Shown in pieces: positions 1 to 11,994 of a DNA stretch of 64,000 bases; position 1 is the first letter of the stretch, and each line of letters begins with the position of its first letter. The position numbers and the translations under genes are program-made. The notes under the pieces were generated by a model. That model was not told the DNA's origin. It made no database searches and saw nothing but the letters and a program-made list of their open reading frames with translations. Location of the stretch: assembly GCF_031020795.1 (NCBI RefSeq), contig NZ_JAVHJP010000004.1, forward strand, positions 130,073-194,072. Reading direction: 5' to 3'. Source of the stretch: Hydrogenophaga pseudoflava. Lineage in GTDB: Bacteria; Pseudomonadota; Gammaproteobacteria; Burkholderiales; Burkholderiaceae_C.

Positions 1-32
1 CGACCTGCCGGTCGACCCCGTCTGAAACGACC

Positions 33-815
33 ATGGATTCTCTCGACCTCCTGATCGACCTGCACCTGTCCAACCCCCACCAGGGGCCGGGCGGCGACGC
101 GCAGACCGAACTTGCGCTGCGCCTGACGGGGCTCGATCCGGCTGCGCCGCTGACGGTGGCCGACATCGGCTGCGGCACCGGTGCTGCCACGCTCGCGCTG
201 GCCCGGTTGCTGCCGCGGGCGCACATCACCGCGGTGGACGTGCTGGTGCCGTTCCTGAAGCGGCTGCAGCAGCGCTGCGAAGCGGTGGGCGTGGCGGGCC
301 GCGTGGCGCCGCTGCAGGCCTCCATGAGCGCGCTGCCCTTGGCCGACGCGCAGTTCGACCTGCTGTGGTCCGAAGGTGCGATCTACCACATGGGCTTCGA
401 GAACGGCGTGAAAAGCTGGCAGCGCTTTCTGAAACCGGGCGGTGTGCTCGTGGCTTCCGAACTCACCTGGACCACGGACACACGTCCGCCCGAGCTGCAG
501 GCCTTCTGGGACGCCGCTTATCCCGAAGTCGCCACCGCAGCGGACAAGATCCGCGTGCTGGAGCGGCACGGCTACTCGCCACTGGGCCACTTCGTGCTGT
601 CCGAGACCTGCTGGCGCGATGCCTACTACCGCCCGCTGCAAGCGGGCTTCAATGACTTCCTCAGCCGCCACGGACACAGCGAAGCCGCGCGGGCGGTGGT
701 GGCGGAACACGAGCAGGAGATCGCTCTGTATGAAGCGAACTCGATGTACTTCGGCTATGGCGTGTACGTCGCCCGGCGGATCACATTTCCGCAGACATCC
801 CACCTGTCCCCATGA
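33..815 (+). CDS. Class I SAM-dependent methyltransferase
   Basis: 260-aa cytosolic protein with a Rossmann-type methyltransferase fold. The SAM-binding motif I is DIGCGTG at about residues 45-51, followed by an acidic residue (VDVL) ending strand beta-2 and a motif near LPLADAQFDLLWSEGAI that fits motif II. The substrate cannot be told from sequence; the C-terminal third is aromatic and Tyr-rich, as in small-molecule methyltransferases of the UbiE/Methyltransf_11 type. Its stop overlaps the start of the following acetyltransferase gene (ATGA), so the two are probably co-translated. The start was taken as the first ATG of the frame, only 7 bases after a possible upstream stop, and has no strong ribosome binding site, so translation may be coupled to an upstream gene outside the window. 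Confidence 0.85.
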   Translation: MDSLDLLIDLHLSNPHQGPGGDAQTELALRLTGLDPAAPLTVADIGCGTGAATLALARLLPRAHITAVDVLVPFLKRLQQRCEAVGVAGRVAPLQASMSALPLADAQFDLLWSEGAIYHMGFENGVKSWQRFLKPGGVLVASELTWTTDTRPPELQAFWDAAYPEVATAADKIRVLERHGYSPLGHFVLSETCWRDAYYRPLQAGFNDFLSRHGHSEAARAVVAEHEQEIALYEANSMYFGYGVYVARRITFPQTSHLSP

Positions 816-1318
816 CAACCACCGACCTTCAACTCCAGCGCTGGCAATCGCTCACCAGCGAGCAGCACGAGCGCGTGCTGGCCCTGCACATCTCGCAAGA
901 GCAGATCGAGTTCGCCGGCACCACCGCGCAGGCGGTTTCGGTGTGCGAAGGCGCCTCGCCGGACGAGGTGGCCGGCCTGGCCATCCTTGAATCGGACACA
1001 CCGATTGGTTTTGTACTTCTCTGCCGGGGTGCCCGGTTGCCGGACTGGGCGCCCGCAGGGGCCGCCGCGCTCAGGGCCATGCGTATCGACAGCCGCGAGC
1101 AGGGCAAAGGCCACGGGAAGGGGTCGCTGGCCCAGGTGGCCGCGTGGGTGTCGGAACACTGGGCATCCTGCAAGACGCTCGCGCTCTGCGTGGACGACCA
1201 GAACCTGGCCGCCCGGCGCGCTTATGAAGTGGCGGGGTTCACCGAGTATGCGGAGCCGAAGGTTGGGCGGATCGGGTTGGTGCGGTATCTGTGGAGGTCG
1301 TTGTCGGGCAGTGCCTGA
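812..1318 (+). CDS. GNAT family N-acetyltransferase
   Basis: 168-aa acetyltransferase of the GNAT superfamily, predicted to move an acetyl group from acetyl-CoA to an amine. The acetyl-CoA pyrophosphate-binding loop is visible as EQGKGHGKG after MRIDSR, preceded by the beta-4 strand and followed by the typical ARRAYEVAGF motif near residue 135-145 that closes the domain. The acceptor is unknown. It starts inside the stop codon of the methyltransferase gene (ATGA overlap), which indicates an operon and translational coupling. No promoter of its own is apparent. Confidence 0.85.
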   Translation: MTTTDLQLQRWQSLTSEQHERVLALHISQEQIEFAGTTAQAVSVCEGASPDEVAGLAILESDTPIGFVLLCRGARLPDWAPAGAAALRAMRIDSREQGKGHGKGSLAQVAAWVSEHWASCKTLALCVDDQNLAARRAYEVAGFTEYAEPKVGRIGLVRYLWRSLSGSA

Positions 1319-1420
1319 AAGTGTGCGTACCGATGGCATTTATCAGATGCAGTTGAGGGTGCCGACGAATCAGGGCCTGGCCTCTTCGTTGACATTCAGG
1401 TTCGCTCCCTGTCCATGACA

Positions 1421-1450
1421 ATAAAAAAAGGGCTGCCACAGGCAGCCCTT
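1421..1450 (-). terminator. Rho-independent terminator of gcdH
   Basis: Perfect 10-bp stem (AAGGGCTGCC / GGCAGCCCTT) with a 3-base loop. Read on the minus strand the stem is followed by seven T residues, so it should end transcription of the glutaryl-CoA dehydrogenase gene, whose stop is 24 bases away. On the plus strand the following bases (CTTGCTTT) are less T-rich, but it may also stop read-through from the acetyltransferase side. Confidence 0.85.
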
Positions 1451-1473
1451 CTTGCTTTACGGGATTGACCCGA

Positions 1474-2661
<1,188 letters not shown>

Positions 2662-2773
2662 GGTGCGGGTCTCCGTTGAAGGGGTGAAACGTCTTGGTTG
2701 GGCGAGATTGTCGGTTGACCATGAATAGCTGTCTAATATTGATTGCCGATTGATCAATACACAAAGCAGATTC
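2662..2773. promoter_or_regulatory. Divergent gcdH/LysR control region
   Basis: The 112-base gap between two head-to-head genes must hold both promoters. An ATTGAT direct repeat ends in the perfect 10-base palindrome ATTGATCAAT (2749-2758), only 15 bases before the LysR start. It is a plausible binding site for the LysR protein, since such regulators usually repress themselves and activate the divergent gene, but it is not a textbook T-N11-A box and the assignment is an inference. The region is visibly more AT-rich than its surroundings. Confidence 0.5.
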
Positions 2774-3661
2774 ATGGAATTCCGCCACCTGCGCTGTTTC
2801 ACCGTGCTCGCCGAGGAGCTGCACTTCGGTCGTGCGGCCCAGCGCCTGGCCATGACGCAGCCGCCGCTGTCGATGGCCATCCAGCAGCTCGAAGCCGACG
2901 TGGGCGCGCGCCTGTTCGAGCGCAACAGCCGCGGCGTGGCGCTCACTGCGGCCGGCCTGGCGTTTCTGCCGCGCGCACAGGCGCTGCTGGAACAGGCGGC
3001 ACTGGCGGCGCGCGAGGCGCGCGACGTGGGGCAGGGCCTGGCCGGGCAATTGCAGATTGGCTTTGCCGGCACGGTGCTCTACCGCGGCCTGCCGCAGGTG
3101 CTGCGCGACTTCGCCGCCGCGCATCCGCGGCTGCGGCTGGCGCTGCGCGAACTCAGCAGCAGCGAACAGCTGGTGGAACTGGTGCACGACCGGCTGGACC
3201 TGGGTTTTGTGCACACCACGCGGGTGCCGGCGGGCTTCTCGCAGATCCTGGTGTCCAGCCAGCCCTTCATGGCCTGTCTGCCCGCCAGCCATTCGATGGC
3301 GAAGAAGCGGAAGCTGCCGCTGCAGGCGCTGAGAGAGGAGTCTTTTGCCATCGTCATGCGCGCCGTCTCGCCCGATTACCACGACCGCATCCTCGCCGCC
3401 TGCGCGGACGCCGGCTTCGAGCCGGCGCTCGCCTTTGAACTGCGGCACTGGCTCAGCGTGGTGTCGGTGATCGCCCAGGGGCTGGGGGTGGGGCTGGTGC
3501 CGGCGGCGCTGCAGCAGGCGGGGCTGCCGGGTGTGGTGTTCAGGCCGCTGGAACAGCCACTGGCGCCCTACGACACGCACTGCCTCTGGCGCACCGGCCG
3601 CGACCAGTCCGCGCTGGGCGCATTCCTGGCGGCGGTGCGGCAAACGGCCGCGCCGGCGTGA
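2774..3661 (+). CDS. LysR family transcriptional regulator (likely regulator of gcdH)
   Basis: 295-aa LysR-type regulator. The N-terminal winged helix-turn-helix is MEFRHLRCF...[23 protein letters not shown]...[15 protein letters not shown] (residues 1-60), followed by the linker helix and a periplasmic-binding-like effector domain. A TTG eight codons upstream could also start the frame, but the ATG gives the standard LysR N-terminus MEFRHLRCF. It is divergent from gcdH, so the probable effector is glutarate or glutaryl-CoA and the target gcdH; this rests on position, not on recognisable ligand residues. Confidence 0.9.
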   Translation: MEFRHLRCFTVLAEELHFGRAAQRLAMTQPPLSMAIQQLEADVGARLFERNSRGVALTAAGLAFLPRAQALLEQAALAAREARDVGQGLAGQLQIGFAGTVLYRGLPQVLRDFAAAHPRLRLALRELSSSEQLVELVHDRLDLGFVHTTRVPAGFSQILVSSQPFMACLPASHSMAKKRKLPLQALREESFAIVMRAVSPDYHDRILAACADAGFEPALAFELRHWLSVVSVIAQGLGVGLVPAALQQAGLPGVVFRPLEQPLAPYDTHCLWRTGRDQSALGAFLAAVRQTAAPA

Positions 3662-3747
3662 GGGTGTAAGACCCCGCATCCGGTGCGCGACAGAGTCGGG
3701 TGCGACACTCGTCGTCGCTTGAACGAACCCTCGGAAAGGACTCTTCG

Positions 3748-4275
3748 ATGGAAACGCTGGTACTGGGTGGTGGCTGCTTCTGGTGCACCGAGTCGGTCTA
3801 CAAGGAAGTGCGCGGCGTGACCGACGTCGAGTCGGGCTACAGCAACGGCCAGGCGCCGCAGCCCAGCTACGAGGACGTGTGCACCGGCACCACCGGCTGC
3901 AACGAGGTGGTCAAACTCGAATACGACCCCGGTCAGGTGAGCACGCGCGAGCTGCTGGAAATCTTCTTCGTGGTCCACGACCCGACCACCCTGAACCGCC
4001 AGGGCAACGACGTGGGCACGCAGTACCGCAGCGGCATCTACTTCACCACCGACGAGCAGCGCGCCACTGCGCAGGCGCTGATCGACGAGCTGACGGCCGA
4101 GAACGCCTTCGGCCGCCCCATCGTGACCGAGGTGCTGCCGCTGGCGAACTACTGGCCCGCCGAGGAGTACCACCAGGACTTTTTCGAGCGCAATCCCCAC
4201 CAGGGCTATTGCATGGCGGTGGCGGCGCCCAAGGTGGCGAAGTTCAGGAAGACCTTCGCCGCCCTGGCCAAATAA
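3748..4275 (+). CDS. msrA: Peptide-methionine (S)-S-oxide reductase MsrA
   Basis: 175-aa enzyme that reduces the S-epimer of methionine sulfoxide in proteins and free methionine, using thioredoxin. The catalytic motif GGGCFWCTE is at residues 7-15 with the nucleophile Cys10, and the conserved GYSNG, YEDVCTG, YDP and EYHQDFF motifs follow. The C-terminus has a Cys in NPHQGYC that may be the resolving residue. The start at METLVLGG follows the purine-rich site GGAAAGGA with good spacing; an in-frame ATG 16 codons upstream has no such site. Stands alone, convergent with the EamA gene and separated from it by two bases. Confidence 0.95.
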   Translation: METLVLGGGCFWCTESVYKEVRGVTDVESGYSNGQAPQPSYEDVCTGTTGCNEVVKLEYDPGQVSTRELLEIFFVVHDPTTLNRQGNDVGTQYRSGIYFTTDEQRATAQALIDELTAENAFGRPIVTEVLPLANYWPAEEYHQDFFERNPHQGYCMAVAAPKVAKFRKTFAALAK

Positions 4276-4277
4276 GC

Positions 4278-5156
4278 TCAGGCCCGAGCCAGGCGGGCCT
4301 GCAGGCGGGGCCAGAGCACGATCACGGCCAGCCCGCCCAGGACGAGGGCGCCCGCACCCAGCTTCCAGCCCGGCAAGGGCTCGCCCAGCGACAGCGCCGA
4401 GGCTCCCATGCCGAACACCGGCACCAGCAGGGCCAGGGGCGTGACGGTGGCGGCCGGATGCCGGGCCAGCAGCCAGTTCCAGACGCCGTAGCCGAACAGG
4501 GTGTTCCCCAGCGCCTGCCACAACACGCTGCCCCACACCACCGCGTCGGCGCCCTGCAGGGCCGCCGTGATGGCCGGCACCCCTTCTGTCAGCACAGAGA
4601 TGGCCAGCAGCGGCGGCACCGCAAACGCGCTGCTCCAGACCATGAAGTGCAGCATGTTGACCGGCCCGAGCGACTTCACGACCACGTTGGCACAGGCCCA
4701 GAAGAACGCCGCTCCGATCACCAGCCCCAGACCCGCCAGGGTCACGGTGGCGTCCAGATGCGCGGCAATGACACCCAGCCCCGCCAGCGCCAGCAGCAGG
4801 CCCGTGACCTGGAAACCCCGCACCCGCTCGCGCATCAGCACCAGGGACATGCCGATGGTGAAGAACACCTGGATCTGCACCACCAGCGAGGCCAGCCCGG
4901 GCGAGATGCGGCCCTGGATCGCCAGGAACAGCAGACCGAACTGACCCACGCCCAGCAACACACCGAACGCCGCCAGCTTGCGCCAGGGCGCGGTGGGACG
5001 CGGGATGAACAGCAGCCAGGGCAGGGCCGAGAAGGCAAAGCGCAGCGTGGCGAACAGGAAGGGGGGCAGCCCGTCGAGCCCCCAGCGGATGACTACGAAA
5101 TTCGTACCCCAGACGAAGACGACGGCGAGGGCGAGCAGGAGGTGGGAGAAGGGCAA
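4278..5156 (-). CDS. EamA/DMT family transporter
   Basis: About 292 aa with ten hydrophobic segments in two EamA halves, the drug/metabolite transporter fold of inner-membrane exporters. The first half opens with VFVWGTNFVVIRWGLDGLPP, the signature start of an EamA repeat, and the second half begins near GLGLVIGAAFFWACANVVVKSLG. The substrate is unknown; relatives export amino acids or other metabolites. The start chosen is a TTG (LPFSHLLL) preceded by GGAG at suitable spacing; an ATG 33 codons upstream would add a charged, non-conserved extension. No terminator separates it from the convergent msrA. Confidence 0.82.
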   Translation of the reverse strand: MPFSHLLLALAVVFVWGTNFVVIRWGLDGLPPFLFATLRFAFSALPWLLFIPRPTAPWRKLAAFGVLLGVGQFGLLFLAIQGRISPGLASLVVQIQVFFTIGMSLVLMRERVRGFQVTGLLLALAGLGVIAAHLDATVTLAGLGLVIGAAFFWACANVVVKSLGPVNMLHFMVWSSAFAVPPLLAISVLTEGVPAITAALQGADAVVWGSVLWQALGNTLFGYGVWNWLLARHPAATVTPLALLVPVFGMGASALSLGEPLPGWKLGAGALVLGGLAVIVLWPRLQARLARA

Positions 5157-5441
5157 TCGGGGCTCCGCTTGGAAGGGGACGGCAGTGTATCGGCCCGGTC
5201 CGGTGCCAGCGGGTCGCGCACGGGCGTGACATTGTTCCGCAAGGGCGTCAGACAAGAGGTTTCAGTCGCTTCAGGCGATCTGTTACAAAAGCATTCAAAC
5301 CCGGAAAAGACTTGATTTTCCTCAACTTTTTTCTCGTACTGACTTCAGTCCGACGTGCTCGCTGCCGATGAGGTAGGTGTACCGGCATTCCGTTCCAAGA
5401 CGCCCACAGCGGCGTCGATGCCCGGTGCAGAGGACACAGGC

Positions 5442-8400
5442 ATGAACAAGTCTTACAGGTCGATCTGGAATCCAAGCCTGGGTTGTTATGTCGCGGCGCC
5501 GGAGAGCGCCATGGCCCATCCGGCGGGCACCTCGTCGTCGCGCACCGTGCGCAGCGCCTGCCCGATGCGCTCAAGGTCCGCGCTGGTGCTGGAGCCCCGC
5601 ATCCTGTTCGACGGCGCCATGCTGGCCACCGCCGTCGAAACCGACAGCGCCGAAGTGCCCCAAGCCGAGTCGGCGGACGGGCACGACGCGGCCGGAACCA
5701 CTGTCAGCGAGCCGCCGGTGGCCGCCTCAGCGGACACCTCCGGCGCCAATGTGACCGAAGAAGCCACCGATGAAGCCACCGAAGAGGCGACCGGAGACAC
5801 CTCCGAAGACACTGCGCAGGACGCCGCTGCCGAACCCGCCACCACCGACGCAGCCGGTGACGACACGGACGTCGCCACCGCGCCGGAAGAGGCCGCCCGC
5901 ACCGAGGTGGTGTTCGTCGATGGCCGGGTGAGCGACCCCGGCGCCTTCGCCGCCGACGGCCGCGAAGTGATCGTGCTCTCGACCGGGCAGGACGGCATGA
6001 CCCAGATCGCCAGCGCGCTGGCCGGCCGCACCGGGATCGACGCCATCCACATCGTCAGCCACGGCGGCGACGGCTACCTTTCGCTGGGCAGCGGCAGCAT
6101 CACCGCCGAGACCATCCAGTCGACCCACCTGGAGTCGCTGCAGCTCATTGGCCAGGCGCTGTCGGCCGAGGGCGACATCCTGATCTATGCCTGCGACTAC
6201 GCCGCGGGCAGCGAAGGCCTGGAGGCCATGGGCCTGATCGCCGAGATCACCGGTGCCGACGTGGCCGCCTCCACCGACGCCACCGGCCACGAGTCGCTGG
6301 GCGGCGACTGGGCGCTGGAGCAGAGCACGGGCGAGATCGAAACTCCATCGCTGGACATGGCCTGGTGGGAGGGCACACTGCCCGCCTATTCGGGCAGCAC
6401 ACTGGCTTCGAACCTCGCGCTCTCTGGCAGCGCCACCAGCGTGGCGTCCGACACCATCAGCCTGACGCCCAATGCGCTCAGCCAGAGCGGAGCAGCGCAG
6501 TCCTCGTTCGAGATCGACCTGGGCACGGACTTCAACCTTTCGTTCAGCGTTTACCTCGGCACCAGCGAAGCGGGGGCCGACGGCGTCACCTTCATCATGC
6601 ACAACGACCCCGACGGCGCGCAGGCCCTGGGCGACATGGGTGGCGGACTCGGTGCGATGGGCATCGCCAACGGCGTGGTGATCGAATTCGATACCTACTT
6701 CAACGGTGCGCCCGACCTGGTGAACGACCACACCTCGGTCTGGGACTCGGACAGCGGCGAGGTGCTGCTGGCCGCGCGGGACCTGATCAACATCGAGACC
6801 GGCATGTGGTACCCAGTGGTCGTGACCTGGAGCGCCGCCACCGAAACCCTGTCCTATTCGTTCAATGGCTTCTTCATGGGCAGCACCTCGGGCTTGGTGT
6901 CCGCAGGGCGCTTCGGCTCTGGCAGCACGGTGCACTTCGGATGGACGGCCGCCACGGGCGGCGCCATGAACGAACAGGCGGTGCGCATCAATTCGTTCAC
7001 CGGCGACATCAACTTCGCACCGGTCGCGGTCAACGACAGCTTCACCGCCAGCGAAGACGGCGCGACCCTGCTCGGGCAGGTGCTGGCCAACGACAGCGAC
7101 CCGGAAGGGGGTGCGCTGAGCGCCTCGCCCTTGAACGCAGTGGGTTCGGCCGGCGGCAGCATCGGCACGGACGATTCGGGCAACCTGGTGTTCATCCCTG
7201 GCACCGCGTTCGACGACCTGGCCGTGGGCCAGACGCGCGACACCACCTTCGCCTACACCCTGCAGGACGAACAGGGTGCGACCGCCAGCGCCACCATCAC
7301 GGTGACGGTGCAGGGGGCCAACGACGCACCCGGTGCCCAGGACGATCACTACGACGTGGCCGAGGACGGTGGCCACACCCTGGGCAGCGTGCGGGCCAAC
7401 GACAGCGACATCGACAGCGGCGAGATCTGGGCGGAAATCAACACCACCGAAGGCTCCAACGGTGGCAGCTTCAGCCAGGACGATTCCGGCAACCTGATCT
7501 TCGTGCCCGGCAGCTCCTTCGACGACCTCGTGGCCGGCGAGACCCGCGACACCAGCTTTTCCTACGTGCTGTACGACAGCGATGGCGGCCAGTCGGCGGC
7601 CACGGTGACCGTGACGGTGCACGGAGTGAACGACGCACCTGTGGCCGAAGCCGACCTGTTCGTGGCCTCGGAGGATGCGGCCTCGTCCTTCGGCCGGGTG
7701 TCGGTGAACGACTGGGACGTGGACGGCACCGAGCTCTGGGTCGACACATCGGTCTCGGGCACCGGCGACCAGGGCGGCTTCTTCAGCTTCGACGACTCGG
7801 GCAGCCTGGTTTTCAACCCCGGCACCGACTTCGACGACCTGGCGGCGGGCGAGAGCCGGGACACCCGGTTTGTCTACACCCTCTACGACGACCAGGGCGC
7901 CGGCTCGACCGGCACCGTCACCGTGACCGTGCTCGGGGCGAATGACAACCCGGTGGCCCAGAACGACAGCTTCGCGGCCGACGAGGACTCGGCGCTGTCG
8001 CTGGGCAGCCTGGCCGGCAACGACAGCGATGTCGACGGCGACGGGCTGTCCATCGTGCTGCCCGGCACCGTGGAGGGCAGCACCGGCGGCCGCTTCTGGC
8101 TGGACGACTCCGGCAGCCTGATCTTCGACCCCGAAGGCGACTTTGACGATCTGGCCACTGGCGAGACGCGCGAGACCTCCTTCACCTACACGGTCGTCGA
8201 CGGCCTGGGCGGGTCGGCCGAGGCCACCGTGACCGTGACGGTGAACGGCGTGACATCCGACCCGGTGCAGGACCCGCCGCCTCCCGGCGGGGATGAGACC
8301 GGTGTGATCACCGAGCCGCCCAGCTATCCCAACGAGATCGTGTTCGTGGATTCGCGTGTGCCCGATCCCCAGGCCTTTGCGCTCGACGGCCGTGAGTTGG

Positions 8401-9290
8401 TGATCCTCTCTTCCGAGGCCGACGGCCTGGTCCAGATTGCCAGTGCGCTGGCCGGTCGCAGCGGCATCGAAACGATCCATATCGTCAGCCACGGAAGCGA
8501 GGGCACGGTGACCCTCGGCCTGGGCGACATCGATGCCAGCAACGCGCAGGCCGACCAGATTGCGGCCCTGCAGACCATCGCCCAGTCGCTGACAGTGGAG
8601 GCCGACATCCTGGTCTACGCCTGCGAGTTCGCGGGCGGCGAGGCCGGCCTCAACGCCATGCTGCTGCTCTCGCAGTACACCCAGGCGGACGTGGCCGCCT
8701 CGTTGTTCGTCACCGGCTCGCCGTCGCTGGGTGGCAACTGGTCGCTGGAGGCCACCGTGGGCTCGGTGGAGGCCACCGCCCTGGCTCCGCAGAACTGGAA
8801 CCACCTGCTGGACGTGCCGCAGGCGCCGCAGCACGCCGAGGCCACGCCGGTGGCCAAGCGCTTCTTCCTGACCCCGACGGACGGCAACACCCAGGACCGT
8901 CCGGCGGACGGTCTGCGCCACATGCACGGCGGCAGCGACGGGCCGCGTGCGCTGTCGCCGGAGGCCACGGGTGCGGTCCGGGTGCAAGGGCTCGAAACCG
9001 TCCTGCGCGAGCGCGTGGCCGCGGCGCAGCCCCTGCCGTCCACCGATGTGGCGGCGGCCGTGCCCGGCATCGAGGTGCCGGCGCCCGCCGCCGATGCCGG
9101 CCACACAACGGTCTGGCCGCTGGAGCGCACGCCGGTCTGGGTCGCCTCGCCACCCTGGCTGGAAGAGCTGGCCACTGCAGGGGCCGAGACCGACGAGACG
9201 ACGCACGCCGCCCCCGGCTTCCGCGCCCAGCTCGGCCAGTTTGCCCAGTGGGGCGGCGGCCGGCCTCTCACACGCGCCGCCCGCGCCTGA
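5442..9290 (+). CDS. Giant surface protein with two DUF4347 domains, lectin-like domain and cadherin-like repeats
   Basis: 1282 aa. The N-terminus (MNKSYRSIWNPSLGCYVAAPE) is an ESPR, the extended signal peptide found on large exported adhesins, followed by the LEPRILFDGA motif typical of DUF4347 giants. Domains in order: acidic Thr/Glu/Asp-rich linker (about 65-155); DUF4347 no. 1 (about 157-310) with HIVSHG (His207) and IYACDY (Cys251); a legume-lectin-like beta-sandwich (about 320-520) with GADGVTFIMHND and VIEFDTYFN; four cadherin-like VCBS-type repeats of about 103 aa (525-935); DUF4347 no. 2 (about 964-1125) with His1017 and Cys1061; and a Pro/Ala-rich tail. No beta-barrel, RTX repeat or sorting signal was recognised, so the export route is unclear. 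The start ATG has GAGGA upstream; the 285-base gap before it holds no gene. Likely a secreted or surface adhesin, possibly self-processing. Confidence 0.88.
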   Translation: MNKSYRSIWNPSLGCYVAAPESAMAHPAGTSSSRTVRSACPMRSRSALVLEPRILFDGAMLATAVETDSAEVPQAESADGHDAAGTTVSEPPVAASADTSGANVTEEATDEATEEATGDTSEDTAQDAAAEPATTDAAGDDTDVATAPEEAARTEVVFVDGRVSDPGAFAADGREVIVLSTGQDGMTQIASALAGRTGIDAIHIVSHGGDGYLSLGSGSITAETIQSTHLESLQLIGQALSAEGDILIYACDYAAGSEGLEAMGLIAEITGADVAASTDATGHESLGGDWALEQSTGEIETPSLDMAWWEGTLPAYSGSTLASNLALSGSATSVASDTISLTPNALSQSGAAQSSFEIDLGTDFNLSFSVYLGTSEAGADGVTFIMHNDPDGAQALGDMGGGLGAMGIANGVVIEFDTYFNGAPDLVNDHTSVWDSDSGEVLLAARDLINIETGMWYPVVVTWSAATETLSYSFNGFFMGSTSGLVSAGRFGSGSTVHFGWTAATGGAMNEQAVRINSFTGDINFAPVAVNDSFTASEDGATLLGQVLANDSDPEGGALSASPLNAVGSAGGSIGTDDSGNLVFIPGTAFDDLAVGQTRDTTFAYTLQDEQGATASATITVTVQGANDAPGAQDDHYDVAEDGGHTLGSVRANDSDIDSGEIWAEINTTEGSNGGSFSQDDSGNLIFVPGSSFDDLVAGETRDTSFSYVLYDSDGGQSAATVTVTVHGVNDAPVAEADLFVASEDAASSFGRVSVNDWDVDGTELWVDTSVSGTGDQGGFFSFDDSGSLVFNPGTDFDDLAAGESRDTRFVYTLYDDQGAGSTGTVTVTVLGANDNPVAQNDSFAADEDSALSLGSLAGNDSDVDGDGLSIVLPGTVEGSTGGRFWLDDSGSLIFDPEGDFDDLATGETRETSFTYTVVDGLGGSAEATVTVTVNGVTSDPVQDPPPPGGDETGVITEPPSYPNEIVFVDSRVPDPQAFALDGRELVILSSEADGLVQIASALAGRSGIETIHIVSHGSEGTVTLGLGDIDASNAQADQIAALQTIAQSLTVEADILVYACEFAGGEAGLNAMLLLSQYTQADVAASLFVTGSPSLGGNWSLEATVGSVEATALAPQNWNHLLDVPQAPQHAEATPVAKRFFLTPTDGNTQDRPADGLRHMHGGSDGPRALSPEATGAVRVQGLETVLRERVAAAQPLPSTDVAAAVPGIEVPAPAADAGHTTVWPLERTPVWVASPPWLEELATAGAETDETTHAAPGFRAQLGQFAQWGGGRPLTRAARA
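7018..8250 (+). repeat. Four tandem cadherin-like repeats within the giant gene
   Basis: Four in-frame repeats of about 103 codons (roughly 7018-7320, 7321-7632, 7633-7944, 7945-8250). Each carries the order NDSF-x-A-x-EDG, a NDSD-type calcium-ligand loop, DDSGNLVF, PG-x-x-FDDLA-x-GETRDT-x-F-x-YTL and ends in TVTVTVxGxN. They are Ca-binding-type extracellular stalk modules; protein-level repetition is strong while the bases have drifted, so this is an old duplication rather than a recent expansion. Confidence 0.85.
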
Positions 9291-9304
9291 GGCGCCACCG
9301 TGGC

Positions 9305-11158
<1,854 letters not shown>

Positions 11159-11162
<4 letters not shown>

Positions 11163-11968
11163 GGCGCGGCCTCCAGCACCGCCGTGTGCGGATGCGTGTG
11201 CGGGTGGTGTGCCACCCCTTCCGGCGGGCCGGCCTCGCATTCGCCGGCCTGCTCGTCAAACGGTTCGCGCAGCGACTGCGCGCGGGCCCGGTTCGCAGCG
11301 GTCAGCACCTCGGCCGTGGCGCCCCAGGCCACCGGCTCGCGCGCCAGCAGCAGGGTCTGCGGAAAGTGGTCGCGCACCTGCGCGAGGTCGTGCAGCACCG
11401 CGATCACCGTCTTGCCTTGCCGCTGCCAGTCGTGCAGCAGGGCCAGCAGGTCGGCGGTGGTGCGCTGGTCCACGGCGGCGAAGGGTTCGTCCAGCAGCAC
11501 CACCGGCGCGTCCTGCAGGATCAGCCGTGCGAACCGTGCGCGCTGCAGCTGCCCGCCGGAGAGCGTGTCCAGCCCACGCCTCTCGAAGCCCGAGAGGCCG
11601 ACCGCGGCCAGCGCGGCGTCGCACCGCTGCCGGTGCGCAGCGGTGAAGCGCCCCAGTGCGCCCACCTGCCGCCACAGGCCGGTGGCGACCATGCCGCGTA
11701 CGTCGACGGGAAAGCTGGCGTCCAGCTCGCTGTGTTGCGGCAGCCAGGCGATGTGCCCGCGCCGCAGGCCTTCGATGTGGCCCGACAGCGGGGTCAGCAC
11801 GCCGGCCAGCGCCTTCACGAGGGTGCTCTTGCCCGCACCGTTGGGGCCGACCACGGCCACCAGCGCGCCGGGTTCGATGTGCAGGCTCAGGTGGTGCACG
11901 GCGGGGTGCCGCTCGTAGCCCAGCGTCAGGTCGCGCAGGGTGATGGTGGGGGCGGGGAGGCCGGTCAT
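11159..11968 (-). CDS. znuC: Zinc ABC transporter ATPase ZnuC
   Basis: 269-aa ATP-binding subunit. Walker A is GPNGAGKST, the Q-loop lies in WLPQHSE, the signature is LSGGQLQR, Walker B is VVLLDEPF and the switch His is in VLHDLAQ. The C-terminus carries an extra His-rich tail (AHHPHTHPH), common in zinc systems and possibly a regulatory metal-binding tail. First gene of the leftward operon, 90 bases from the divergent zur gene, sharing a control region full of TTGCAA motifs. Confidence 0.94.
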
Positions 11969-11994
11969 GGATCAGGGCAGGGCTTGTGTAAACT

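Noticed and set aside
1..25. Possible last eight codons of a preceding plus-strand gene (reading DLPVDPV then TGA)
   Set aside because: Too short to support a gene call, though an upstream gene ending here is plausible.
5338..5349. ACTGA-CT-TCAGT inverted repeat before the giant gene
   Set aside because: Short, with no matching regulator nearby and no second copy; likely chance.
7018..8250. Regular repeats as a CRISPR-like array
   Set aside because: Repeats are about 310 bases, in frame and protein-coding, with no short identical repeats or spacers and no cas genes.
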